This document shows positions 45,766 to 55,443 of a stretch of DNA of 64,000 nucleotides, piece after piece. Origin of the DNA: Marinomonas pollencensis (GTDB lineage: Bacteria; Pseudomonadota; Gammaproteobacteria; Pseudomonadales; Marinomonadaceae). Both the position numbers and the translations under genes were made by a program. Positions within the stretch are counted from its first letter, which is position 1. Each line of letters opens with the position of its first letter. Below the pieces are notes generated by a model, which was not told where the DNA came from, ran no database searches, and was given only the letters and a program-made list of their open reading frames with translations. The stretch covers positions 394,510-458,509 of the forward strand of contig NZ_QUNG01000001.1 in the NCBI RefSeq assembly GCF_003387375.1, given 5' to 3'.

Positions 45766-46576
45766 TCTAAGCCCACTTGCTAGCACCCCGTCACGCCACC
45801 AACACACGGGGCAAAAGTCCACTCAACACCGTACACGGTCTGCGTCATTAGTTCGCGGCGTTATTATCCTCTGCGTTATGCTCGCTTTGTGGCAAGGGTT
45901 GATCTACGCCTTTGCCTTACCCTCATTTATCCTACCGACTCCCTTATCGGTGCTTGATCGCCTAGTTGCGCGGTATCCAATCCTGTTAGACCACACCTGG
46001 GTAACCGCACAAGAAATTATTCTAGGCTTATTACTTGGTCTGAGTATGGGACTTTTTTTTGCCCTTCAAATGCTGTTGTTTAAGCCAATAAAGCGCTGGC
46101 TATTACCGGTACTCATTGCCAGCCAAGCGATTCCTGTTTTTGCCATAGCTCCGGTTTTAATGCTGTGGCTCGACTACGGTATAGCGTCAAAAGTCGTCAT
46201 GGCCGCCATTATTATCTTTTTCCCCGTGACGACCTGTTGCTATGACGGGCTGCGCAATACTCCTAGAGGTTTTCTTGACCTAGCCCACACATTACAAGCC
46301 AGCCGTTGGCAGCAACTTATTCATATTCAGCTGCCAGCAGCATTGCCCGCCTTAGCCTCAGGTATTCGTGTCGCCGTTGTTATTGCCCCCATTGGCGCCG
46401 TCGCCGGTGAATGGGTTGGCTCCAGCGCAGGCCTAGGCTACCTCATGCTACAAGCCAATGCCCGTATGATGATAGATGACATGTTTGCGGCTTTATTGAT
46501 TTTGTCCTTGCTCTCTGTGGTGCTGTATTTCGTTACAGATTTCACTCTCAAAAGGGCCATACCTTGGGAACACTGA
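45758..46576 (+). CDS. thiX: thiamin-precursor ABC transporter permease (ThiX-like)
   Basis: A 272-aa binding-protein-dependent permease with six hydrophobic segments. I choose ATG 45758 (MPDLSPLAST), because GGAG is 7 nt upstream and it overlaps the ATPase by 8 bp; the ORF extends further back inside the ATPase gene. The EAA-loop equivalent is near TLQASRWQQLIHIQLPAALP (about 183-202). It pairs with the ThiZ-like ATPase and ThiY-like binding protein, and function is assigned by that context. Confidence 0.83.
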   Translation: MPDLSPLASTPSRHQHTGQKSTQHRTRSASLVRGVIILCVMLALWQGLIYAFALPSFILPTPLSVLDRLVARYPILLDHTWVTAQEIILGLLLGLSMGLFFALQMLLFKPIKRWLLPVLIASQAIPVFAIAPVLMLWLDYGIASKVVMAAIIIFFPVTTCCYDGLRNTPRGFLDLAHTLQASRWQQLIHIQLPAALPALASGIRVAVVIAPIGAVAGEWVGSSAGLGYLMLQANARMMIDDMFAALLILSLLSVVLYFVTDFTLKRAIPWEH

Positions 46577-46654
46577 CCAGATCCGAAAATGTAATCTCGC
46601 GACCAGTAACCAGCTGGTAGCGTGCCCACTTTACTAATAACAAAAGGAAAACTC

Positions 46655-47602
46655 GTGAAAAAACTGATCGTAAACACACTATTAACCTTAGCCACTGCCC
46701 TTGCCGCTGGCCACGCCCTGGCGCAAACACAGAAATTAACCCTCATGCTAGACTGGTTTGTGAACCCTAACCATGGCCCCATTGTAATCGCTCAGCAGCA
46801 TGGCTACTTTAAGGAGCAAGGGTTAGACGTCACCATTCAAGAACCAGCTGACCCAAGCACGCCCGCTAAATTAGTGGCCGCAGGAAAAGTCGACCTAGCC
46901 GTTTCCTATCAACCCAGCTTGATTATGGATATCGCCCAAGGCCTACCTTTAGTGCGCTCTGGCACCTTGATTGCTACGCCTCTTAATTCGCTGATCACTT
47001 TGCAAAAAAGCGGTATCGATAGCCTAGCTAAACTAAAGGGAAAAACCATTGGTATTTCGATAGCGGGCAATGAAGAAGCCACTGTAGGCACCATGCTACA
47101 CAGTGCTGGATTAAGCATCGATGATGTAAAAATCGTCAATGTCGGTTGGGCGCTTTCTTCATCCCTTGCTTCGGGTAAAGTCGATGCGATTTGGGGTGGG
47201 CTGCGTAATTTTGAAAAAAACCAACTGATCACTGAAGGCTACCAGCCTGTTATGTTTTACCCTGAAGAAAATGGCGTACCAAATTACGATGAACTGATCT
47301 TTGTCGCCAATGCTAACAAGCATAATAAAGAAGCCATTCGCGCTTTTAATACTGCCATTGAAGAAGCTACTACCTATATCCTGAATCACCCTGATCAAGC
47401 ATGGCAAGAGTTTATTGCTTATGCACCAGACACTCTGGATAACAAGCTCAATAAAATGGCTTGGCAAGACACACTGTCGCGCTTTGCTTTGCGCCCTGCG
47501 GCGGTCGAAGTCGCACGCTATGATCATTACGCTCGCTTTTTATTGGAACATAAAATCATTACCAACTTGCCAGAAGCCAAAGACTACCTTCCTACTTTTT
47601 AA
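46655..47602 (+). CDS. thiY: thiamin-precursor binding protein (ThiY / NMT1-THI5-like)
   Basis: A 315-aa periplasmic protein of the NMT1/THI5-like fold. I choose GTG 46655 (AAAGGA 7 nt upstream); it begins a clear signal peptide (VKKLIVNTLLTLATALAAG, cleaved after HALA). The mature protein starts QTQKLTLMLDWFVNPNHGPI (residues about 24-43), the best marker of pyrimidine-binding ThiY proteins. It binds hydroxymethylpyrimidine or N-formyl-aminomethylpyrimidine for import. A CCCFC motif of yeast Thi5 is not present, so it should be a transporter and not a synthase. Confidence 0.87.
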   Translation: MKKLIVNTLLTLATALAAGHALAQTQKLTLMLDWFVNPNHGPIVIAQQHGYFKEQGLDVTIQEPADPSTPAKLVAAGKVDLAVSYQPSLIMDIAQGLPLVRSGTLIATPLNSLITLQKSGIDSLAKLKGKTIGISIAGNEEATVGTMLHSAGLSIDDVKIVNVGWALSSSLASGKVDAIWGGLRNFEKNQLITEGYQPVMFYPEENGVPNYDELIFVANANKHNKEAIRAFNTAIEEATTYILNHPDQAWQEFIAYAPDTLDNKLNKMAWQDTLSRFALRPAAVEVARYDHYARFLLEHKIITNLPEAKDYLPTF

Positions 47603-47613
47603 ACGGGTGATTT

Positions 47614-48279
47614 ATGCAATATCAAGATTTAATCGACGCCTGCCAAACAGAATGGCAAGCCTACACCAAGCATGATTTTGTTACCCAGCTAGCTGCTGGC
47701 AGCTTACCTCAGGAAAGCTTTTTACATTATTTAAAACAGGATTTTTTGTTTTTAAAACAGTATGCCAGAGCCTATGCTCTGGCGGTCTACAAAGCCAATT
47801 CTCTAGCGGATATGCGCCAAGCCTTGCCGACATTGAATGCGTTATTGAGCAGCGAGATCAGCCATCATGTTAGCTTTTGCCAAGACTGGGGCTTAAGCGA
47901 AGCGCAAATGGAACAAGAAAAAGAAGACTTTGGCACGCTCGCTTATACTCGATATGTGCTTGATGCGGGCATGAGTGGCAACCTAGTAGACCTATATGCC
48001 GCCCTTGCGCCTTGTGCGATAGGTTACGCCGTCATCGGTCAACAAATCAGTCTCGACCCTGATACTCTTTGGCACAACAACCCATACCAGAGTTGGATCG
48101 AGCTATACGCAGGAGAGGAATACCAAAACCACGCAAATCAAGGCGCTCTATACTTCAACAGCCTACTGGCCGAGATTGATATCAAGAGCGAGCGTGGCCA
48201 ACAGCTGGTTGAGGTATTTAGTACCGCCACAAGAATGGAAATTGCCTTTTGGCAACAGGGCTTAAACGCAACCAACTAG
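47614..48279 (+). CDS. tenA: thiaminase II / aminopyrimidine aminohydrolase
   Basis: A 221-aa all-helical TenA protein. The nucleophile is C134 in [12 protein letters not shown] and the catalytic glutamate is E209 in [12 protein letters not shown]43 in [15 protein letters not shown] is the ring-nitrogen contact. It hydrolyses aminomethylpyrimidine, a breakdown product of thiamin, to HMP, which ThiD then phosphorylates. Its place directly after the ThiY-like importer gene fits salvage of degraded thiamin. Deaminase ylmB, which removes the formyl group in other bacteria, is not in this cluster. Confidence 0.93.
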   Translation: MQYQDLIDACQTEWQAYTKHDFVTQLAAGSLPQESFLHYLKQDFLFLKQYARAYALAVYKANSLADMRQALPTLNALLSSEISHHVSFCQDWGLSEAQMEQEKEDFGTLAYTRYVLDAGMSGNLVDLYAALAPCAIGYAVIGQQISLDPDTLWHNNPYQSWIELYAGEEYQNHANQGALYFNSLLAEIDIKSERGQQLVEVFSTATRMEIAFWQQGLNATN

Positions 48280-48289
48280 GAGGATTGTT

Positions 48290-49123
48290 ATGCATACACA
48301 GTTAATTCTCAATGCACTCCGCTCCTTGAGAGAACAAAAGCCATTAGTGGTTAATATTACTAACTACGTGGTAATGAACAACACGGCCAACGCACTATTG
48401 GCCGTAGGGGCATCGCCTATTATGGCGCATTCTCGTCAAGAAATGGCTGACATGATGAGCTTTGCTGGCGCCCTAGTCATTAATATTGGCACCCTAGACA
48501 GCGTCTGGATTGAACGTATGACGTTTGCCATTGAGCAGGCGAACCAGCATCAAAAAGTGGTTGTACTTGATCCTGTTGGCTGTGGTGCTAGCGCTCTTCG
48601 CACCGTGACATCCCGACGTTTTGCAGAACTGGCCGAACGCTTGATCATTCGCGGCAATGCCTCGGAAATCATCGCATTAGCTGGCGAAGCTTCTCAGGGT
48701 AAAGGAGTCGATTCACAAGACAGCAGCAATAGGGCAATCAAGGCCGCTATGATGCTAATGAAAACCTATGGTGCAAGCGTTGTCATTTCTGGAGAAACCG
48801 ACTACATCATCCATCAAGCCTTTATCGAGCAAGAGAAGAATATTCTTGCTTTAGACAATGGTCATTCTATGATGCCGCTGGTAACAGGGATGGGCTGCTC
48901 TCTTTCTGCACTGGCTGGGGCATTTGCTGCCATTGGTGAAACCAGTGGCTTGGCTGCTGCTGCGGTGTTTGGCGTCGTTGGAGAGATCGCCGCCGAGCAA
49001 GCAAACGGCCCCGGCAGTTTGCAACTGGCGATTCTAGATGCGCTCTATCATCTCGATGAGGCGACACTCGCTGAGCGTTTGGCATTCACAGCAATCGATA
49101 CCTCTGACAAAATCATAGGTTAA
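48290..49123 (+). CDS. thiM: hydroxyethylthiazole kinase
   Basis: A 277-aa ribokinase-like enzyme that phosphorylates 4-methyl-5-hydroxyethylthiazole. [20 protein letters not shown] (about 20-39) is the substrate-side signature, LDPVGCGAS is near 95-103, RGNASEI near 122, and [17 protein letters not shown] (about 194-210) contains the catalytic Cys. It supplies the thiazole phosphate that ThiE joins to HMP-PP. RBS AGGAGG lies 7-8 nt before ATG. Ten bp follow tenA, so it is in the same transcript. Confidence 0.95.
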   Translation: MHTQLILNALRSLREQKPLVVNITNYVVMNNTANALLAVGASPIMAHSRQEMADMMSFAGALVINIGTLDSVWIERMTFAIEQANQHQKVVVLDPVGCGASALRTVTSRRFAELAERLIIRGNASEIIALAGEASQGKGVDSQDSSNRAIKAAMMLMKTYGASVVISGETDYIIHQAFIEQEKNILALDNGHSMMPLVTGMGCSLSALAGAFAAIGETSGLAAAAVFGVVGEIAAEQANGPGSLQLAILDALYHLDEATLAERLAFTAIDTSDKIIG

Positions 49124-49129
49124 TACCCG

Positions 49130-49741
49130 ATGAACCCTTATCAGCTTTATTTAGTCACGGATGAGAACCTCACTCTAGAGCGGCTGAAATACGTCGTTCG
49201 TGAAGCCGTACAAGGCGGTGTAACCATGGTGCAGATTCGCGAAAAGCACCATGATGTGCGCGCCTTTATTGAACGGGCAAGCGCCATCAAAACCCTACTA
49301 AAAGGTACAGGTGTGCCGTTGATTATTAATGACAGAGTGGATGTGGCTTTAGCTGTGGATGCCGATGGCGTGCATTTAGGTCAATCAGATATGCCAGCAA
49401 CGCTAGCACGACAGCTGATCGGCCCGGATAAGCTGTTGGGCTTGTCCATTGAAAACCATCAACAGTTAGACCATGTTCACCAACTGCCGGTTGATTACAT
49501 AGGACTGAGTGCCATTTTTGCTACTCCGACAAAAACCGATACGCTCCACCATTGGGGAATTCATGGTTTAAAAGCCGCATTGCAAAGCAGCTCATTGCCG
49601 ATAGTGGCCATCGGCGGAATCAATCACAACAACCTCAAAGAAGTCGCTACTACCGGTGTTCATGGCATTGCTCTGGTGTCGGCCATTTGCCAAGCCAAAG
49701 ACCCTCGAGCCGCCACAGAACAAATCAAAGCCTTATTGTAG
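49130..49741 (+). CDS. thiE: thiamin-phosphate synthase
   Basis: A 203-aa TIM-barrel enzyme that joins HMP-PP and thiazole phosphate to form thiamin phosphate. Landmarks are YLVTDE (8-13), VQIREKHHD (about 35-43), LIINDRVDVALAVDADGVHL (about 64-83), GLSAIFATPTKTD (about 124-136) and AIGGI near the C-terminus. The length matches the family. It is last in the salvage operon and starts 6 bp after thiM. A strong terminator follows immediately. Confidence 0.95.
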   Translation: MNPYQLYLVTDENLTLERLKYVVREAVQGGVTMVQIREKHHDVRAFIERASAIKTLLKGTGVPLIINDRVDVALAVDADGVHLGQSDMPATLARQLIGPDKLLGLSIENHQQLDHVHQLPVDYIGLSAIFATPTKTDTLHHWGIHGLKAALQSSSLPIVAIGGINHNNLKEVATTGVHGIALVSAICQAKDPRAATEQIKALL

Positions 49742-49748
49742 AACAAAA

Positions 49749-49784
49749 AAAACCAACCATTGGCCTTATCCAATGGTTGGTTTT
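49749..49784. terminator. terminator of the thiamin salvage operon
   Basis: A perfect 15-bp stem (AAAACCAACCATTGG, 49749-49763, with 49770-49784) has a 6-nt loop and ends in TTTT. Long A-run on the left suggests use from the ilvH side too. Confidence 0.9.
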
Positions 49785-49843
49785 AAAGAAGAGGCGCTTA
49801 ATTTACCTCTTCCGTATCCTTGTCCATAAGGGCTAATTCGCCA

Positions 49844-50335
49844 TTACAGTGACAATGTTTTTTCGCCGCGAGCCACGCCAGAAACACCAGTACGAACCAC
49901 TTCAAGAAGATGTGCACCACCTAACGCTTGAAGGAAGCCATCCAGCTTGTCAGATTCACCAACAATTTGGACAGTGTAAATAGACGGTGTCATATCAACA
50001 ATATTGCCACGGAAAATGTCTACCGTGCGCTTAACTTCTGCTCGTTGAGCGCCAGTTGCACGTACTTTAACCAGCATTAATTCACGCTCAATGTGCTGCC
50101 CTTCCGTTAGATCTACTAACTTAATGACATCAATTAACTTGTTTAATTGCTTGGTAATTTGCTCAACCACTTGGTCTGAACCAAACGTGGTTAGCGTCAA
50201 ACGAGACAAGGTCGCGTCATCAGTAGCAGCAACGTTCAACGATTCGATGTTGAAATTGCGCTGTGAAAACAAACCAACAACACGTGACAAAGCACCTGGT
50301 TCGTTTTCCATCAATACAGAAATAATATGTCTCAT
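49844..50335 (-). CDS. ilvH: acetolactate synthase small (regulatory) subunit
   Basis: A 163-aa ACT-domain protein, the same length as E. coli IlvH. N-terminal ACT domain MRHIISVLMENEPGALSRVV (1-20) with GLFSQRNFNIESL (22-34) is the valine-binding region. The C-terminal domain activates the catalytic subunit. It gives feedback inhibition by valine to acetohydroxyacid synthase. Its start lies 1 bp after the ilvI stop, so the two are coupled. On the minus strand it is followed by the thi terminator region. Confidence 0.96.
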   Translation of the reverse strand: MRHIISVLMENEPGALSRVVGLFSQRNFNIESLNVAATDDATLSRLTLTTFGSDQVVEQITKQLNKLIDVIKLVDLTEGQHIERELMLVKVRATGAQRAEVKRTVDIFRGNIVDMTPSIYTVQIVGESDKLDGFLQALGGAHLLEVVRTGVSGVARGEKTLSL

Positions 50336-50336
50336 G

Positions 50337-52049
50337 TTAGGTACGCTCCGTCTTGCTCAAGAACATATCGCGCATAGAGCCACGAGGCACTTGCATCGGA
50401 TAAACGTGCTCTTCTGGGTCCACATAGCAATTAATGAAGACCAGCTGATCTTTCATTGCAAATGCTTCTTCCATCTTAGCGTCCAACTCATCTTTGCTGC
50501 GGATTTCTACGTATTGGTGACGGTACGCATCCATCAATACTTTGAAGTCAGGTAAAGAATCCATGTAGGAGTTAGAATAACGACCTTCATAGTTCATATC
50601 TTGCCACTGTCGAACCATGCCAAGATAGCCATTATTCAAACATAGAATCTTAACCGGCAAGCCGTACTGCAAGCAGGTTGAAAGCTCTTGAATATTCATC
50701 TGAATACTACCTTCGCCTGTAACACAGACTACGGTTTCTTCAGGGAAGCTCATTTTTACGCCCATCGCCGCAGGCAAACCAAAGCCCATGGTACCAAGAC
50801 CACCGGAGTTGACCCAACGATTAGGCTTATCAAACTTGTAGTATTGCGCGCTGAACATTTGATGCTGACCAACGTCGGAAGCCACATATGCGTCCCCTTT
50901 CGTTGCTCTCCAGCAAGCTTCTACAGCCGCTTGAGGCTTAATCTTGTCGCTTGATGTGTCATAACGACCACCATGAACAAGACGCCATTCATTAATCTGC
51001 TTCCACCAGTTAGCGACCGCATCTGCGTTCGTGCTTTCACCTTCAATAAGTGACAGCATTTCTTCCAACACTTGGTCGACTGGACCGACAATCGGCACAT
51101 CAGCACGGATAGTTTTCGAAATCGCAGCTGGATCAATATCAATATGAATGATTTTTGCGCCAGGACAGAATTTATCAGGGTCATTGGTAACACGATCATC
51201 GAATCGAGCCCCTACTGCCAAAATCAAATCACTGTGGTGCATTGTCATGTTGGCTTCATAGGCACCATGCATACCTAGCATACCCACAAATTGGCGGTCC
51301 GTTCCTGGGTAAGCACCCAAGCCCATTAAGGTATTCGTTACTGGAAAATCAAGTGTTTTAGCCAGTGTCGTCAGCAAATCAGACGCACCACCTAAAATCA
51401 CCCCGCCTCCGGCATAAATAATCGGACGTTTGGCTGCCAGTAATAGGTCAACGGCTTTTTTAATTTGACCGCTGTGGCCTTTTGCTGGCGGCGTATAAGA
51501 GCGCAAAGAAACAGATTCAGGGTACTTATATTCAAACTTTTCGCCTGGCATGGTCATATCTTTAGGGATATCGACAACCACAGGGCCTGGACGACCTGAA
51601 CTGGCAATGTAGTACGCTTTTTTGAGAATCATTGGAATCTCAGAAGGATGCTTAACCGTAAAGCTGTGTTTCACGATAGGGCGTGACACACCAATCATAT
51701 CGGTTTCTTGAAAGGCATCTTCACCGATCAGGTAACTCATTACCTGACCACAAATCACCACCATTGGTATCGAATCCATATACGCTGTGGCAATACCTGT
51801 CACAGTATTCGTCGCACCTGGTCCGGATGTGACCAGTACGGTTCCTGCTTTACCGGTTGCACGAGCATAGCCATCGGCCATGTGCGTCGCGGCTTGTTCG
51901 TGTCTAACCAAGATATGCTTTACGTCAGATTGACGATGCAAAGCATCGTAAATATGAAGGGCGGCACCACCTGGATAACCATAGATATACTCTACTCCCT
52001 CATCTTTGAGAAAGCGGGCGATCATTTCACCACCGGATAATAACTCCAC
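50337..52049 (-). CDS. ilvI: acetolactate synthase large (catalytic) subunit
   Basis: A 570-aa thiamin-diphosphate enzyme, close to E. coli IlvI (574 aa). It condenses pyruvate with pyruvate or 2-oxobutyrate, the first shared step to valine, leucine and isoleucine. The activating glutamate is in [20 protein letters not shown] (about 48-67). The ThDP/Mg motif is [12 protein letters not shown] (about 440-451) ending in [14 protein letters not shown]. Start is GTG 52049, with AGAGGG 7 nt upstream. Downstream ThDP use gives a loose metabolic link with the adjacent thiamin operon. No leucine/valine-rich leader peptide was found upstream. Confidence 0.96.
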   Translation of the reverse strand: MELLSGGEMIARFLKDEGVEYIYGYPGGAALHIYDALHRQSDVKHILVRHEQAATHMADGYARATGKAGTVLVTSGPGATNTVTGIATAYMDSIPMVVICGQVMSYLIGEDAFQETDMIGVSRPIVKHSFTVKHPSEIPMILKKAYYIASSGRPGPVVVDIPKDMTMPGEKFEYKYPESVSLRSYTPPAKGHSGQIKKAVDLLLAAKRPIIYAGGGVILGGASDLLTTLAKTLDFPVTNTLMGLGAYPGTDRQFVGMLGMHGAYEANMTMHHSDLILAVGARFDDRVTNDPDKFCPGAKIIHIDIDPAAISKTIRADVPIVGPVDQVLEEMLSLIEGESTNADAVANWWKQINEWRLVHGGRYDTSSDKIKPQAAVEACWRATKGDAYVASDVGQHQMFSAQYYKFDKPNRWVNSGGLGTMGFGLPAAMGVKMSFPEETVVCVTGEGSIQMNIQELSTCLQYGLPVKILCLNNGYLGMVRQWQDMNYEGRYSNSYMDSLPDFKVLMDAYRHQYVEIRSKDELDAKMEEAFAMKDQLVFINCYVDPEEHVYPMQVPRGSMRDMFLSKTERT

Positions 52050-52478
52050 CTTGTTACCCTCTATTGTATTTATCTGTCTGCTAGTGTTATGCCGCTATTG
52101 TAACCGCATACGCCAAGCAGATAAAAGTTGATAGCACGAAGTTTGCAAAACTAATGAGACAACCTAAAACAAAGGAAAACTCAAACGCAATAAATCGCAG
52201 TGTTTACACTGTCCGCGTGTTTCGCGAGGAAGAATACAATAGGGCAATCATTTCGCCATATTCTATTTGTGCTTATCAGACATGCGTCTGATTGGAGGGG
52301 CTGATGGCCCACATATTAGGAAGTAATCGGCATGGGTAGCGCCGATAAATATAGACTAAGTATTCTCGCAACCAGACAAAAAACTGTCAACCCAAAGCCG
52401 CAATTTTGCAGGATAAAACTTGCTCTGACACGCACTTCGTGGTGTTATAGCCAGATAATTTGATTAGGAGTTTTACCC
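52050..52478. other. spacer between ilvI and the 86-aa gene
   Basis: This 429-bp spacer serves two divergent genes. Near ilvI there is a CAGTGT/ACACTG palindrome (52210-52223 region). On the other side is the hairpin-rich stretch listed separately. No ORF with a usable start is seen. Confidence 0.45.
52275..52346. ncRNA. hairpin cluster, candidate structured leader or small RNA
   Basis: Three closely spaced perfect stems occur: ATCAGAC/GTCTGAT with a 4-nt loop (52275-52292), GGGC/GCCC with a 5-nt loop (52298-52310), and ATCGGC/GCCGAT with a 9-nt loop (52326-52346). A weaker GACA/TGTC stem follows at 52374-52388. Because stems read on both strands, the transcript could be the plus-strand leader of the 86-aa gene or the minus-strand ilvI leader. 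It matches no RNA family I know; the ncRNA label is provisional. Confidence 0.35.
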
Positions 52479-52739
52479 ATGGCGAATGAGCTCAACCAAC
52501 AGCGTATTATTGATGAATTTCTGCGCTGCTTTCGTAAAATGTTGATGGACCCAGAGCTTGCTGGAGACCTAGTTCGTATTGCAAAAGAAAACATCAGTGA
52601 TCCCAATGCTTACCAGCGCATTGCCGAAGAAGTGTCTAATCAGACCACACTTAAAATTCAAGAAGAACACACTGAAGCTGATCGTATGTTTATCAAATTG
52701 CTTATGGACGTCGTCAAAGGTGACTCTCAGCTGTATTGA
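52479..52739 (+). CDS. small helical protein of unknown function
   Basis: An 86-aa protein with a good RBS (TAGGAG, 8 nt before ATG), and its codon use looks normal. It appears all-helical and acidic, with no membrane segment or signal peptide. There are no motifs I recognise; the middle (AGDLVRIAKENISDPNAYQR) and the end (FIKLLMDVVKGDSQLY) are amphipathic. It is followed by a hairpin and then queG, but that hairpin argues for a separate transcript. Function unknown; it may be lineage-specific. Confidence 0.75.
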   Translation: MANELNQQRIIDEFLRCFRKMLMDPELAGDLVRIAKENISDPNAYQRIAEEVSNQTTLKIQEEHTEADRMFIKLLMDVVKGDSQLY

Positions 52740-52750
52740 TAATTAAACCG

Positions 52751-52784
52751 GCTAGGTGTCTCTTTCTCAGCACCTAGCTAGACC
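52751..52784 (+). terminator. hairpin after the 86-aa gene
   Basis: A perfect 8-bp stem, GCTAGGTG (52751-52758) with CACCTAGC (52771-52778), is followed by TAGACCCCTTTT. It can act as a terminator or as an attenuator before queG. Confidence 0.65.
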
Positions 52785-52802
52785 CCTTTTCTGGAAATTG
52801 TT

Positions 52803-53891
52803 TTGCTTCCTCCTTCTTTTTCTGACCCTCAAGACCTCGTCTCACTAGTTGATGATATTAAGTCATGGGCAATTGAATTTGGCTTTGCTGAAGCCCGCAT
52901 TGTCGAGCCTGATTTAGAGCAATATCGTGACGGCTTTAACAACTGGCTTGCACAAGACTACCACGCTGGCATGGACTATTTAGCTAACCATGGTGACATT
53001 CGCTTTCAGCCTAACAAGCTTCATCCAGGTACCCGCCGCGTCATTTCTTTGCGCATGCACTACTTGCCGCAATCGGTCGCCACTGTAGAGCGCCTCAAAA
53101 CCAAAAAACAAGCCTATATCGCACGCTACGCCCTCGGTCGTGACTACCACAAATTAATTCGTAAACGCTTAACTCAGCTGGCCAAAAAAATAGAAGAGAG
53201 AGTGGGAGAGCATGGCTACCGTGCCTTTGTTGACAGCGCTCCGATACTAGAGCGCCAAGTTGCAGAACAAGCAGGCATGGGATGGATTGGAAAAAACACC
53301 CTACTGCTCACCCCCAAAGCTGGCAGTTGGTTTCTGTTAGGGGAAATCTTTACTAACCTGCCGCTTCCGGTTGACCCACCCACTAAAACACGCCACTGCG
53401 GCAGCTGTGATGCTTGCCTGACTCAATGCCCAACCGATGCTTTTGTCGAACCTTGGGTGTTGGATGCTGGCAAGTGTATTTCTTACTTAACCATAGAGCA
53501 CAAAGGTGCTATTCCTGTCGACCTGAGAGCAAAAATGGGCAATCGTATTTTTGGCTGTGATGACTGCCAACTCGTCTGCCCTTGGACGAAATTTGCCAAA
53601 CACACCACAGAGCAGGACTTTCAGCCAAGACACAATTTGGATGCTGAAGATCTCGTCAGTTTATTCTTGTGGGATGAAACGACATTTTTAAAAAACACAG
53701 AGGGCTCGCCAATACGCCGTACAGGGTATGAGAATTGGCGACGAAATATTGCTGTTGCACTGGGTAATGCCCCCACAGAAGCCGCAATTATTGCGGCCCT
53801 TGAAAGCGCAGCAGACTCAAACTCAGAGCTGGTAAACGAGCATGTTCGCTGGGCCTTAGAACAACATGACATCCGCCTTAAAGGCGCATAG
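52803..53891 (+). CDS. queG: epoxyqueuosine reductase
   Basis: A 362-aa cobalamin- and Fe-S-dependent enzyme that reduces epoxyqueuosine in tRNA to queuosine. The C-terminal half has two ferredoxin clusters: CGSCDACLTQCP (about 199-210), then C of CISYLTIEHKG and CDDCQLVCPWTKFA (about 259-272). A HEAT-like tail (about 300-350) binds tRNA. The annotated start is TTG 52803, with only a weak TGGA upstream; the protein N-terminus aligns with QueG from there, but the exact start is uncertain. Need for B12 is a link to the cobalamin riboswitch elsewhere in the window. Confidence 0.92.
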   Translation: MLPPSFSDPQDLVSLVDDIKSWAIEFGFAEARIVEPDLEQYRDGFNNWLAQDYHAGMDYLANHGDIRFQPNKLHPGTRRVISLRMHYLPQSVATVERLKTKKQAYIARYALGRDYHKLIRKRLTQLAKKIEERVGEHGYRAFVDSAPILERQVAEQAGMGWIGKNTLLLTPKAGSWFLLGEIFTNLPLPVDPPTKTRHCGSCDACLTQCPTDAFVEPWVLDAGKCISYLTIEHKGAIPVDLRAKMGNRIFGCDDCQLVCPWTKFAKHTTEQDFQPRHNLDAEDLVSLFLWDETTFLKNTEGSPIRRTGYENWRRNIAVALGNAPTEAAIIAALESAADSNSELVNEHVRWALEQHDIRLKGA

Positions 53892-53942
53892 AAAAACCAA
53901 GACTTAGCCTATAACCGCTCCGAATCTTCAACGAAATAGCGG

Positions 53943-55256
53943 TCAACGCGACTCACCTATTTTCTGCTGAGCTTGAATAACACGATTGCGGCCTTTATCT
54001 TTCGCCCCATAAAGCGCCGCATCGGCGCGTTTTAATAACCTAGCTGCCGACTCACCTCTCGCTAATTCAGCAAGCCCTACGCTCATGGTAATATGTATAT
54101 CATGCTCTTCAAATGAGGCATTTTCTAATGCGATCCGTAATTCTTCAGCCACCGTTGCCGCTTGATCTTGAGCATAATAAGGCAGCAGGATAACAAACTC
54201 TTCCCCTCCCCAGCGTGCGACGATTCCTTGATTAGCTACCTTATCGGAAAGCAGTTGGGCCGCTTTTTGCAGCACATGATCTCCAACCTGATGCCCATAC
54301 CTATCATTAACCAACTTAAAATCATCTAAATCCACCAGCAACAAAGACAAAGCCGTTTGGTGCCTGACAGCTAACTCAACATGCTCCCTAAAGAGCAAAT
54401 CGAATCGAGAGCGATTGTATACCTGAGTTAAAGCATCCGTGTTCGCCAAAATAGACAACTTTTGATTGAGCTCTATCAAGGTGGCGTTTTTTTCTTCAAG
54501 AGAGGCCGTTTTTTCATGGATTCGTGATTCTAGGCTCGCGTTCAATACAGCCAGCTCTTTGCGAGATAAAGCCAGGCTGTGCAGCATGCGATTGATGCTC
54601 GCCATCAGCTTCTGATATTCGACAAAACGAGATAACCTAGGGTCCCCCTGAAAGGGCTGAGGCTGATTTAAATCCAAAGACGCTAATTCACGCATCATAA
54701 TATTCGTAGAGCGAGCGATGACTTTATTAAGCAGGTAGCGCAGTAAAAGCAGTAACAGTAACATTTGCACGCCGAGAAAAAAAAGGCAATGCAAGGCCTG
54801 TTGAACAACCGCATGCTTGATTCCCAAGCCTGACACTGTCAAAACAAGTTGTGCCGCGCTGCCAGCTTGAGGAAGTGGGTAAGAGTAAGTGCTCCCACTC
54901 TCAATTTCATCGGTTTCAGTACGTTCCACCCGCACCGGCACCACCAAGTCTTGAGTAATGATGGCAGCACTCACGATATTACTTAGGCTTTCTTGATTAT
55001 CAAGCAAAGGGGCTAATTGCTTTTGCAATTGCGCCTTGTCTGATAAATCTAAAGGAGCCTCCCGTAAAGAGTGCTCAAAATCGCGCGCCAGCTTTGCTGC
55101 ACTTTGTTGTTGGGCATCCGTTGACTCATAGTAGGTTACCATCAGCACTAGGGTGTAAACACACAAGGCAACAATAAAATAACCAGCTAAAATCTTATAT
55201 AAAACATACGATGTGAAAGACTGCTGCTTAGCCACAAAAACCTCAATATCATCCAT
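53943..55256 (-). CDS. membrane-bound diguanylate cyclase (GGDEF)
   Basis: A 437-aa protein with TM1 at about 21-42 and TM2 at about 164-186, enclosing a periplasmic sensor domain of about 120 residues. A HAMP-like and coiled-coil linker (about 190-265, ending in LEEKNATLIELNQKLSI) leads to the GGDEF domain (about 268-430). The active site is RWGGEEFVILLPYY, with GGEEF intact, so it should make cyclic-di-GMP from two GTP. I do not see a clear RxxD inhibitory site just before GGEEF. It is monocistronic; ligand unknown. Confidence 0.9.
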   Translation of the reverse strand: MDDIEVFVAKQQSFTSYVLYKILAGYFIVALCVYTLVLMVTYYESTDAQQQSAAKLARDFEHSLREAPLDLSDKAQLQKQLAPLLDNQESLSNIVSAAIITQDLVVPVRVERTETDEIESGSTYSYPLPQAGSAAQLVLTVSGLGIKHAVVQQALHCLFFLGVQMLLLLLLLRYLLNKVIARSTNIMMRELASLDLNQPQPFQGDPRLSRFVEYQKLMASINRMLHSLALSRKELAVLNASLESRIHEKTASLEEKNATLIELNQKLSILANTDALTQVYNRSRFDLLFREHVELAVRHQTALSLLLVDLDDFKLVNDRYGHQVGDHVLQKAAQLLSDKVANQGIVARWGGEEFVILLPYYAQDQAATVAEELRIALENASFEEHDIHITMSVGLAELARGESAARLLKRADAALYGAKDKGRNRVIQAQQKIGESR

Positions 55257-55443
55257 GAAAAGAGCTGTACCTCAAAGCATCTTAACCTGCGCTTAGCCGT
55301 GTCATCTTGACCCGTGTCACCCCAGCGCGAAAACCCTACCTTGAAATACCATTCGCTTTATTAATGCAACCACTAAAAGAGTATTAAGCGGGAGGTAAGT
55401 TAGCATACTCTCGCCGTTTTCCAACCCTATTTAATCTCTACCC

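Noticed and set aside
52050..52260. Branched-chain leader peptide for ilvI
   Set aside because: No minus-strand short ORF with Leu/Val/Ile codon runs followed by terminator/antiterminator stems is seen. An Lrp-type or other control is possible.
52297..52478. Start of a tmRNA (GGGGCTGA)
   Set aside because: The bases after GGGGCTGA do not continue as tmRNA, the TTCGACGG signature is absent, and the length before the 86-aa gene is too short.
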